A stretch of 64,000 bases of DNA, taken from assembly GCF_030345705.1 (NCBI RefSeq), contig NZ_JAUASW010000001.1, forward strand, positions 1,798,001 to 1,862,000, written 5' to 3'. Positions 9,054 through 16,600 of the stretch are shown here, piece by piece. A program made the translations under genes and the position numbers. Each line of letters begins with the position of its first letter. The stretch's first letter is position 1. The notes under the pieces were generated by a model. The model ran no database searches and was not told the DNA's origin. It saw nothing but the letters and a program-made list of their open reading frames with translations. This DNA comes from Pelomonas sp. SE-A7. GTDB taxonomy: Bacteria > Pseudomonadota > Gammaproteobacteria > Burkholderiales > Burkholderiaceae_C.

Positions 9054-9941
9054 ATGAAGATTCTGCTGCTCGGCAAGAACGGCCAGCTCGGTTGGGAGCT
9101 GCAGCGCGCGCTGGCGCCGCTGGGCAACCTGGTGGCGCTGGACCGGCGCGACCAGGGCGGCGACCTGGCCGATGCCGAGTCGCTGCATGCGCGCGTCCTG
9201 CGCGAGGCGCCGCAAGTCATCGTCAATGCCGCGGCCTATACCGCGGTGGACAAGGCCGAGTCCGAGCCGGCCATCGCCCAGCAGATCAATGCCGCCTCGG
9301 TCGGCGTGATCGCCTCGGCGGCCCAGCAGCTGGGCGCCCTGCTGGTCCATTACAGCAGCGACTACGTGTTCGACGGCAGCGGCAGCGCGCCGCGCGACGA
9401 GTATTCGGCCATTGGTCCCCTGAGCGTCTACGGCGCCGGCAAGGCCGCCGGCGAGGCCGGCATCCGGGCCAGCCGCTGCCGCCACCTGATCCTGCGCACC
9501 AGCTGGGTCTATGCGGCCCGCGGCGGCAACTTCGCCAAGACCATGCTGCGCCTGGCCACTGAGCGCGAGCAGCTGAAGGTGATCGCCGACCAGATCGGCG
9601 CACCCACCGGCGCCGATCTGCTGGCCGACCTGAGCGCCCACATGATCCGTGCCACGCTGGACCAGCCCGAGCTGGCCGGCACCTACCACGCGGTGGCCGG
9701 CGGCGAGACCAGCTGGCATGCGTACGCCTGCTTCGTCATCGAATGGGCCCGCGCCCGCGGCCTGCCTATCAAGGTGGCGGCCGACCAGGTGCTGGCCATC
9801 CCCACCAGCGAGTACCCGACGCCGGCCCGCCGCCCGCTCAACTCGCGGCTCTCGACCGACCGACTGCAGGCCGCCTTCGGCCTCAAGCTGCCGTACTGGC
9901 AGCTGGGGGTCGAGCGCATGCTCAACGAAATCCACCCCTGA
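9054..9941 (+). CDS. rfbD: dTDP-4-dehydrorhamnose reductase RmlD
   Basis: This 295-residue SDR protein performs the last, NAD(P)H-dependent step to dTDP-L-rhamnose. GKNGQLGWEL is the nucleotide-binding loop, HYSSDYVFDG precedes the active site, and YGAGKAAGE (Tyr near residue 125) replaces the usual YGxTK. The C-terminal RRPLNSRLST stretch is typical of RmlD. The start is 3 bases after the rmlB stop. Confidence 0.95.
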   Translation: MKILLLGKNGQLGWELQRALAPLGNLVALDRRDQGGDLADAESLHARVLREAPQVIVNAAAYTAVDKAESEPAIAQQINAASVGVIASAAQQLGALLVHYSSDYVFDGSGSAPRDEYSAIGPLSVYGAGKAAGEAGIRASRCRHLILRTSWVYAARGGNFAKTMLRLATEREQLKVIADQIGAPTGADLLADLSAHMIRATLDQPELAGTYHAVAGGETSWHAYACFVIEWARARGLPIKVAADQVLAIPTSEYPTPARRPLNSRLSTDRLQAAFGLKLPYWQLGVERMLNEIHP

Positions 9942-9953
9942 AGGACCCAGGCC

Positions 9954-10847
9954 ATGACTAGCAAGGCACGCAAGGGCATCATCCTGGCCGGCGGCTCCGG
10001 CACCCGGCTGCATCCGGCCACGCTGGCCATGAGCAAGCAGCTGCTGCCGGTGTACGACAAGCCCATGGTCTATTACCCGCTCAGCACCCTGATGCTGGCC
10101 GGCATCCGCGACATCCTCCTGATCAGCACGCCGCAGGACACGCCGCGCTTCGAGGCCCTGCTGGGCGACGGCTCGCGCTGGGGTTTGAACATCAGCTATT
10201 GCGTGCAGCCCAGCCCGGACGGCCTGGCCCAGGCCTTCATCCTCGGCAAGGATTTCATTGGTGGTGCGCCCTCGGCCCTGGTGCTGGGCGACAACATCTT
10301 CTATGGCCATGATTTCCAGGGCCTGCTGGGCCATGCCGCCGCCACGACCACCGGCGCGACGGTGTTCGCCTACCACGTCACCGATCCGGAACGTTATGGC
10401 GTGGTCGAGTTCGATGCCCGGCAGCAGGCCCTGTCCATCGAAGAAAAGCCCAAGCAGCCCAAGAGCAATTACGCGGTGACCGGCCTCTACTTCTATGACG
10501 AGCAGGTCTGCGACATCGCCGCCTCGATCAAGCCCAGCGCCCGCGGCGAGCTGGAGATCACCGACGTCAACGCCCGCTACCTGAGCCAGGACCAGTTGCA
10601 GGTCGAGATCATGGGTCGCGGCTATGCCTGGCTGGACACGGGCACGCACGACAGCCTGCTGGAGGCCAGCCAGTTCATCGCCACGCTGGAAAAGCGCCAG
10701 GGCCTCAAGGTCGCCTGTCCCGAGGAGGTGGCCTTCCGCTCGGGCTGGATAGACGCAAGCCAGCTGGAAGCACTGGCACGCCCGCTGGCCAAGAACGGCT
10801 ACGGCCAGTACCTGCTGCGCCTGCTGGACGAGAAGCGCGCGTTCTGA
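9954..10847 (+). CDS. rfbA: Glucose-1-phosphate thymidylyltransferase RmlA
   Basis: This 297-residue enzyme makes dTDP-glucose from dTTP and glucose-1-phosphate, the entry point of the rhamnose pathway. It has the N-terminal GGSGTRLHPAT pyrophosphorylase motif, SKQLLPVYDKPMVYYPLS, the GDNIFYG metal-site loop and EEKPKQPKSNYAVTGLYFYD. The length and sequence match the RmlA class that is feedback-inhibited by dTDP-rhamnose. It lies 12 bases after rmlD and 18 before rmlC. Confidence 0.96.
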   Translation: MTSKARKGIILAGGSGTRLHPATLAMSKQLLPVYDKPMVYYPLSTLMLAGIRDILLISTPQDTPRFEALLGDGSRWGLNISYCVQPSPDGLAQAFILGKDFIGGAPSALVLGDNIFYGHDFQGLLGHAAATTTGATVFAYHVTDPERYGVVEFDARQQALSIEEKPKQPKSNYAVTGLYFYDEQVCDIAASIKPSARGELEITDVNARYLSQDQLQVEIMGRGYAWLDTGTHDSLLEASQFIATLEKRQGLKVACPEEVAFRSGWIDASQLEALARPLAKNGYGQYLLRLLDEKRAF

Positions 10848-10865
10848 ACGAGTCCCGAGAGCACC

Positions 10866-11423
10866 ATGAGCCTCAAAGCCACACCGACTGCCCTGCCCGA
10901 GGTCTTTCTCATCGAGCCGCGCGTGTTCGGCGATGCCCGCGGCTTCTTCACCGAAAGCTGGAACGAGCAGGCCTTCAATGCCGCCACAGGCAACTCCCTG
11001 CCCTTTGTGCAGGACAACCATTCGCGCTCCAGCCGCGGCGTGCTGCGCGGCCTGCACTTCCAGCTGCCGCCCCATGCGCAGGGCAAGCTGGTTCGCGTGG
11101 TCAGCGGCGCGGTGTTCGACGTGGCCGTGGACCTGCGCCGCTCCAGCCCGCGCTTCGGCCAATGGGTGGGCTTCGAGCTCAGCGCCGACAACCACCGGCA
11201 GATGTGGATACCGCCGGGCTTTGCCCATGGCTTCCTGGTGCTGAGCGAATCGGCCGACTTCCTCTACAAGACCACCGACTTCTACTCGCCGCAAAGCGAG
11301 GGGGCGGTGCGCTGGGATGATCCGGCGATCGGCATCCAGTGGCCGGATGTCGGTGTGGCTCCGCTGCTGGCGGACAAGGACCGGGTGGCGCCAGTTCTGG
11401 GTGAGTCGAAGGCTTTTGAATAG
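10866..11423 (+). CDS. rfbC: dTDP-4-dehydrorhamnose 3,5-epimerase RmlC
   Basis: This 185-residue cupin epimerase catalyses the third step to dTDP-rhamnose. Visible are RVFGDARGFFTESWNE, the HSRSSRGVLRGLHFQ stretch with the catalytic His, the IPPGFAHGFLVLSE loop and WDDPAIGIQWP near the C-terminus. It closes the plus-strand sugar block. Directly after its stop the repeat/IS region begins, so the natural downstream part of the cluster may have been displaced. Confidence 0.95.
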   Translation: MSLKATPTALPEVFLIEPRVFGDARGFFTESWNEQAFNAATGNSLPFVQDNHSRSSRGVLRGLHFQLPPHAQGKLVRVVSGAVFDVAVDLRRSSPRFGQWVGFELSADNHRQMWIPPGFAHGFLVLSESADFLYKTTDFYSPQSEGAVRWDDPAIGIQWPDVGVAPLLADKDRVAPVLGESKAFE

Positions 11424-11495
11424 CCGCCGGCAGCAAGCACGAGACTAGAACCGTGGCGGTTCCAGCGTAAGGGCGAGGACTTCAGCGCAAGCAAG
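11424..11495 (+). other. Weaker 5' extension of structured repeat copy 1
   Basis: A hairpin GAACCG/CGGTTC with a TGG loop lies at 11448-11462, starting 25 bases after the rmlC stop. The second repeat copy has a corresponding hairpin that keeps the GAACC/GGTTC core (12754-12771). A CAGCG...GCGCAAG stretch is also loosely shared between the two copies. No gene is seen here. Confidence 0.4.
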
Positions 11496-11760
11496 ACGCG
11501 TTGGGACGAACACGCTCGGCTGGGCGCTGCGAGGCCATGCAGTTAAGTCAGCACGGCTCGCGCGACGGCGATGCGGTTCGGATTGAGAAGCCCACGGCGC
11601 AGCCGGCGGCACTGGCGGCTAAGCGGAGGAAGGGGCTGGTCCTTGCGGACGCACCTGTCCCGGCGTTGCCGTCAGGGCCGGCACTATGGCAGGGTCAGAC
11701 CACCTCTAGCGAAGGCTTGTTGATAGGCCGCACCATCAACTGGTGCGGCGGTGCCGGTTG
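11496..11760 (+). repeat. Structured direct repeat, copy 1 (265 bp)
   Basis: The sequence matches 12821-13081 with about 23 mismatches and one 4-base indel counted by eye, roughly 91% identity. It ends with a perfect 9-bp hairpin, GCCGCACCA/TGGTGCGGC with loop TCAAC (11727-11749). A GTCC-TTGC-GGAC hairpin and a decayed ACGCGTT/AACACGC stem (11496-11515) are also present. The IS3 left end starts at the very next base. Short open frames across it are not credible genes: the 4-base indel breaks the frame and the conserved units are stems. Strand of any transcript is unknown; plus is used because the stems read naturally that way. Confidence 0.7.
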
Positions 11761-12490
11761 TGACCTGCCCGGATTCTTCGAGACACTGATTCCAAGAGTA
11801 GATGGCTCCATCCGACGAGGAGCCCATGAAGAAGTGTCGATTCACGGAAGAGCAGATGGTCGCGATCCTGCGCGAAGCGGACCGCACCACGGTGGCCGAG
11901 GCCGCCAAGAAGCACAAGGTCAGCGAGCCCACGATCTACGCCTGGCGCAAGCACTTCGGCCAGCTTGAAGTCGCGGACGTCAAGCAGCTCAAGGCGCTCG
12001 AGTTGGAGAACAGCTGGCTCAAGAAGCTGCTGGCCGAGGCCACGCTGGACAACGCGATCCTGAAGGAAATCAACGCAAAAAAATGGTGAGCCCGCTTGCT
12101 CGACGTGCTCAGGTCGCCTTCGCTCGCGAGCGAGGCCTGAGTCTGCGCCGGGCTTGCGGGCTGATCGGCATGCCGCGCTCCACACCGAGCTACGAGCCGC
12201 GCCTGCCGGCCAAGGATGCGCCGGTGATCGAGGCCATGAAGGAACTCTCTGCGCTGTATCCGCGCTACGGCTACCGGCGCATCCGCGTGTTCCTGCGCCG
12301 CAAGGGCTTCGAGTTGAGTTGGTCGCGCACGCATCGCCTGTGGCGACAGGCGGGCCTGCTGGTGCCCAGGAAACGGCCTCGCAAGCGCATTGCCTCCGTG
12401 CGGCCGCGCATGCACACGCCCTTCAAGGCCAACATGGTCTGGGCCTATGACTACGTCTTCGACACGACCGCCAGCGGCCGCAGGCTGCGT
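11761..12490 (+). mobile_element. IS3-family insertion sequence, 3'-truncated
   Basis: The left end probably begins at 11761 (TGACCTGCCCGG...), directly abutting the 3' end of repeat copy 1. orfA is intact, and orfB keeps its N-terminal half to about 12490, where similarity stops abruptly. The DDE catalytic core and right end are missing, so the element cannot move on its own. The exact truncation point is judged from loss of recognisable protein sequence and could be off by tens of bases. Confidence 0.8.
11826..12089 (+). CDS. IS3-family transposase OrfA
   Basis: This 87-residue helix-turn-helix protein begins MKKCRFTEEQMVAILRE, a hallmark of IS3 OrfA (IS407/IS2-like group). HKVSEPTIYAWRKHFG is the recognition-helix region, and a leucine-rich coiled coil (LKALELENSWLKKLLAE) follows. 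An A7 run at 12077-12083 just before the stop is the usual -1 frameshift site for making OrfAB. It probably binds DNA but is functionally orphaned, because orfB is broken. Confidence 0.9.
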   Translation: MKKCRFTEEQMVAILREADRTTVAEAAKKHKVSEPTIYAWRKHFGQLEVADVKQLKALELENSWLKKLLAEATLDNAILKEINAKKW

Positions 12491-12583
12491 CGGGTGTGTC
12501 GTTCTCCAATGCCTTTTGCGAGACCCGCCAGGTCGTGGCGAGCAAGGCCTGCGGCAGAGAAGCCGCAGCGCTGGGACGGGTGA
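12083..12583 (+). pseudogene. IS3-family transposase OrfB, truncated
   Basis: The frame is -1 relative to orfA and overlaps its last codons, as in intact IS3 elements. Residues 1 to about 135 match OrfB (the HTH_21-like RRACGLIGMPRSTPSYEPR region, then YPRYGYRRIRVFLRRKG and VWAYDYVFDTTASG). After RLR the sequence turns into unrelated arginine-rich residues and stops at 12583. The rve/DDE integrase core is absent. The junction near 12490 marks a deletion or recombination with the following repeat-type DNA. Confidence 0.85.
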
Positions 12584-12820
12584 GGTGGTGCAAGTGGTTC
12601 AAGTTCGATTCCTTCGGTTGTTGGGTTGTTCGGTGCCGCAGCGAGAAGCGCGCATGCGGCGGCCAAGGCGCCTTTGGAGGGGCAGCGCCGAATGGGCCTC
12701 AAGGGGCCGGCCGTGGTCTGGTTGAGAGGCAGGAGCTGCGGCGCGCGAACGCACGAACCCCGAGGGGTTCGCGGACCACGGCAGAGCCCGTGTCAGCGCG
12801 AGGGCTGAAGTGCGCGCAAG
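12491..12820. other. Non-coding, hairpin-rich segment before repeat copy 2
   Basis: No credible gene is seen. Several stems are perfect: CTGCGGC/GCCGCAG with a 6-base loop (12549-12568), GCCGTGGTC (12710-12718) pairing with GACCACGGC (12774-12782), and inside that pair CGAACCCC/GGGGTTCG (12754-12771). A looser AGCCC/GGGCT hairpin lies at 12785-12806. The nested arrangement suggests a folded RNA continuous with repeat copy 2. Copy 1 lacks the outer GCCGTGGTC stem. Confidence 0.5.
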
Positions 12821-13081
12821 GCGCGTTGGGACGAACGCGCTCGGCCGGGCGCGGCGAGGCCATGCAGGTCAGCACGGCTCGCGCGACGGCGAAGCGGTTC
12901 GGATTGAGAAGCCCACGGCGCAGCCGGCGGCTCTGGCGGCTAAGCGACGAAGCAGGCTGGTCCTTGCGGACACACCTGTCCCGGCGTTGCCGTCAGGCCC
13001 GGAGCATCGTCCGGGTCAGACCGCCTCTGGCGAGGGCTTGTTGAGAGGCCGCACCATCAACTGGTGCGGCGGTGCCGGTTG
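12821..13081 (+). repeat. Structured direct repeat, copy 2 (261 bp)
   Basis: This copy is better preserved in structure than copy 1. GCGCGTT/AACGCGC with loop GGGACG (12821-12840) pairs perfectly here but has two mismatches in copy 1. CCCGGA/TCCGGG with loop GCATCG also pairs perfectly. In copy 1 one A-T pair of that stem has become C-G (a compensatory change), although two other pairs are lost. The terminal GCCGCACCA/TGGTGCGGC stem (13048-13070) is identical in both. A structured RNA or a mobile-element end is inferred; the family is not recognised. Confidence 0.7.
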
Positions 13082-13201
13082 ACCACGAAGGTCGCTCGGC
13101 ATTTGGTCAGAGTCACCAGTGCCGCAATGGGCCCCAGTGGTCCGTAGGGGTGTGCTGAGTTAAACGTCAGCTCGTTGTCTTTGCGAGGCGGAGTTTGCCT
13201 G
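13082..13201. other. Intergenic, nothing recognised
   Basis: No open frame with family-like sequence, no RNA gene and no repeat shared with the rest of the window was seen between the end of repeat copy 2 and the hairpins downstream of the RHS operon. Confidence 0.4.
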
Positions 13202-13290
13202 AAGCCCGCTCAACCACGCAAGGGGTCGAGCGGGCTTGCAACGCATTGCGGGGCAGCTTTACTCAAGAGGCTGACCACGGGCGTGGTCAG
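13202..13290 (-). terminator. Two hairpins after the RHS/small-ORF operon
   Basis: CTGACCACG/CGTGGTCAG is a perfect 9-bp stem at 13271-13290, touching the stop codon of the small ORF. AAGCCCGCTC/GAGCGGGCTT is a perfect 10-bp stem at 13202-13237. Neither is followed by a strong T-run on the minus strand, so termination is plausible rather than certain. Confidence 0.45.
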
Positions 13291-13611
13291 TTACTCCTTA
13301 AAGAAGGTAAAGCCCTTCGCATTGGCATCGACGTCCTGGGGCGCGACAGTCTCAATGCCATCCACCTTGAGCACAAGGCCGTCCCTCGAACCACCACTAT
13401 TCGCCAATGCCTCTGCCAAGTCATTCTTGATGGAAGTCCGAACCAGCTCAATCGCAGTATCAGCATCTTCGGCCTCTACATACCGAGTGGCATAGAACCC
13501 AGCAATAGAGATCGTCTTCTTAACCTTGATCAGCCCCCAGAGCACCGGCAGTTCGCCGGGCATCTCCGTTTTCAGACCTTCCCCCTCCATGCGAATCATG
13601 AACCAAGTCAT
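13291..13611 (-). CDS. Small protein downstream of RHS protein, candidate immunity protein
   Basis: This 106-residue product (MTWFMIRMEGEGLKTEM...) starts 9 bases after the RHS stop codon on the same strand. It has no signal peptide or membrane segment. It reads as a small alpha/beta domain (TISIAGFYATRYVEAEDADTA) and is not recognised as a named family. Its position at the 3' end of an RHS gene, lower GC than neighbours and close coupling are what is expected of an immunity gene paired with a variable RHS C-terminus. That function is inferred from context only. The Shine-Dalgarno sequence is weak, so translation may be coupled. Confidence 0.65.
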   Translation of the reverse strand: MTWFMIRMEGEGLKTEMPGELPVLWGLIKVKKTISIAGFYATRYVEAEDADTAIELVRTSIKNDLAEALANSGGSRDGLVLKVDGIETVAPQDVDANAKGFTFFKE

Positions 13612-13620
13612 ATCCAGCCA

Positions 13621-16600
13621 CTACTTTTGATCTTCAGGCTTTGGCTTCTTTTCTTCATCTGGCTTGCGCTTCTCTTCCTTCTCTTTCATGGCCTTGTCGT
13701 ACTCCTGCTGATTCTTGTATGGGGTACCAGGGCCATAGAGTGTCCCGGGAGCCAAGGAAGTAGGCGTGGCAAGGATCGGAATAAGCAACGCTTCCAACAG
13801 CTCAGGCAATACAGCACCCGACTGACTGCCCCAGAACGTGTGCCCCTCCACTCCTTCCGTCTGGAAATGAGGATCCCCGGTCGAGCCATCCTTGAGTTCG
13901 TGCCCCTTGTGCTGCATGACCCCTCCTTTGTCCCCATTCCGGGCCGCGATTTCAATTTGCTTGGCGTCAGACTTGGTCGCAGCCTGCACATTTTGACCGG
14001 ACCTTCTGGCCGCTACAGCTTCGGCCTTATCGACCTTCTTAAGAAAGATCTTTCCGCCGTTATCAAGCAACTTGACCAAGAACCCGACTGCATCACGCCC
14101 ATCGTCATCGACATACCGATACGGATTGTTATTCGCGTAGTGATATCGCCCGAAGCTCTTCCCAGAGTTCGCGTTGGTCACGACCGGATCAACACTGAGG
14201 AACCGTCCGGCAATCGGATCGTAGTACCGCTGCTGCATGTACACGAGATCCGTCTCCGCATCCTGAACATGCCCTGTGAATCCGATGACGCTGGTAGCAG
14301 GACTTGGTTTGGTCCCTGCGGCGACGTAGCCAAAGGGCTCGAACCGGAGACGGTTGAGCACGGTGCGGGCGGCATTGGTGCGAGCAACTGGGCTGCCTAG
14401 AGCATCGGCGTGTACGTACTGAGTGCCGGCCACGCTGTTCACTTCGGCAATCTGTTTGCCAGCAAGGTAGATATACGCTGTCGTGCTCGTCGGCCGGCCA
14501 CCGCCGGTGCTGGTGGCCCACAGCAATTGGCCCTGCTGGCTGTACATCTGCAAGCGAGTTGATCCATCGCTGCTCACCACCTTGATTCGACGGCCATGAC
14601 CGTCGTAGACGTAGCTGCCTCCCAGACTGGAACTGGTCAGCCGGTTGCCCAGATCAAAACCAAAACTCTGCCCGCCCTTGCTGAGCAGATTGCCGCGCGC
14701 GTCGAAGCCGTAGCTCGTCGTCGCGCCATTGGTCGTGACGCTGGCCAGTTGATTGCTTGAAGTGAAGTTGAAGGTGCTGGCCCGCGCCCCTACGACAGCA
14801 GACCTGAGGTTGTCCACCGTGTCGTAGGCGTAGGTCGCCGTGCCCCACACACCGGGAGCGCTGGTACCGCTAAGCCGGTCCAGGTCGTCATAGCTCATGC
14901 TTCGACTGAAGCTGCCGTCGAACTGGTCTGTGATGCCGGTGACATTGCCATTGGCGTCGTAGGTGTACTGATCCTGCACCACTCCCGAATGCTTGTTGAC
15001 GAGCGGCAGGCCGCGAGCGTTCAGCGAAAGGCTGTGCACCACGCCATTGGCGAGGGTGTATCCAGCCACGGCGCCATTCGGGTGGTAGCTGATGCCGCTC
15101 GCGTGGCCGGAGACAGCCTGCGCCTCACCCAAGGCGTTGGGGCTGTAGGCGACCGTGCTGCCATTGGGATAGCTGAGCGAACTCAGATTGCCTTGTGTGT
15201 CGTAGCTCCACGCAAAGGCGTAGGTCTGCCCTCCATAGCTCAGGCTCTCGGAGCTGAGCTTGCGCAGCGCGTTGTATCCGTAGGTCCATGCGCTGCCGTT
15301 GCTGGCGATGCTCTGCAGCAACCCGTCTGCGGTGTAGCTGCGGGTGACACCGGGGCTGCCGTCCCCGTAGCTGACGCTGGTGAGGCGATTCAGGTTGTCA
15401 TAGCCATAGCTAATCTTGGCGGCCGCAGCGACTGACGTGTCGTCGCAATTAGCAGTACCAGGCAAGCTCTGTCCCGGAGCTTTCCAGGCAAGGTTCCCAG
15501 CGGCGTCATAGGTCTGCACCGTGGATCCAACTTCGGGCTCAATGGTCTTGCAAAGGCGCTGCCCGGAGTCGTAGACATAGCGTCGCGTCACATTGCTGCT
15601 GTAGCCGGCGTAGGTGCCAGAACGAGCAATCGCCGTAGGCTTGCCGAAACTGTCTCGGGTGATGCTGATGGTCACGCCCGCCGGCGCAGAGATACTGGCC
15701 AACTTCGCACCTGAGGGATCGTCCAGCACCCAGAAGCCCTGAGTGGAGAGCTTGCCTCGTGGATTGGTCTGCTGGGTCTGGAATCCCGACAGGTAGCTGG
15801 TGCTCGTGACCAGCGCTCCCAGTTCGCTCGAAGCCGTCGTGCTTGTCGTCCTCCCCAATCCGTCGTAGCTGGTCTGCACCCCATTGACCAAGCTGTCATA
15901 GGTGGAAATGTCAGTCGCCGGATAGCTCTGAAAGCGGATACGACCGTCGGCGTCGTACTGCTTGGTGGCAACCTTGCGGCTGGCCGACTCATTGCTCGCG
16001 TCGTAGCTCCTGGTCATCACCGGGCGCCAGAGCGCATCGAAATAGGTCTTGGTGACGGCATGGCCTTGGGTGACGGTCTGGCGCCAATGTCCGGCCGCCA
16101 GGCCGTACTCCGCATCTGCCACCGCGCTGAAGCTCAATGCCGTTGTGTTGAAACTGCCGGGTGGCACAACGCTGGTCAGACGCCCCAGCGCGTCGTAGCC
16201 ATAGCTGGTCGTGTAGTTGGCGGCGTCGGTAACACTGGTGATCCAGCCATGCTCATTGACCGTTGCGCTTTCGGCAGCTCCGGTCGGGTAGGTGATTGAC
16301 CTAGGCAAGCCGCGATACCAGTTGGAGAACGTTGTGCTGCGCCCGGCCCCGTCGGTTCGACTGGCCAGGGTACCGTCGGAGTTCCAGGCGTAGCTGGCTT
16401 GCGTGACGCCGAAGCTCTTGGTGCTGAGCAGATTGGCCGTGCTGGCTTCGTAGGTATTGAGCACCGGCACCAGGCTGCCTACGCTGGTGCTCTCCAGCTG
16501 CCCCATCACCCACAGGGCGGGTCTATCGGCATAGCCGGTGATTTCGGTGCGGCTGTACCCCAGCGAACTGGCGCGCGTGACGCTGGTTGGCCGTGCGTAG

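Noticed and set aside
4770..11294. A 2174-codon minus-strand open frame over the sugar genes
   Set aside because: Only its last 176 codons (ubiJ) look like a protein. The rest is a mirror of galE, manC and rmlBDAC on the other strand, a common effect of high GC.
11501..13082. Similar short open frames (VRIEKPTAQPAALAAKRR...) in both repeat copies
   Set aside because: The peptide similarity follows from the DNA repeat. A 4-base indel shifts the frame between copies, stems are better conserved than codons, and copy 1's frame runs into the IS.
12491..13290. tRNA or integrase attachment site bordering the scar
   Set aside because: No tRNA-like cloverleaf and no integrase gene were found; the border is with IS3 and repeats only.
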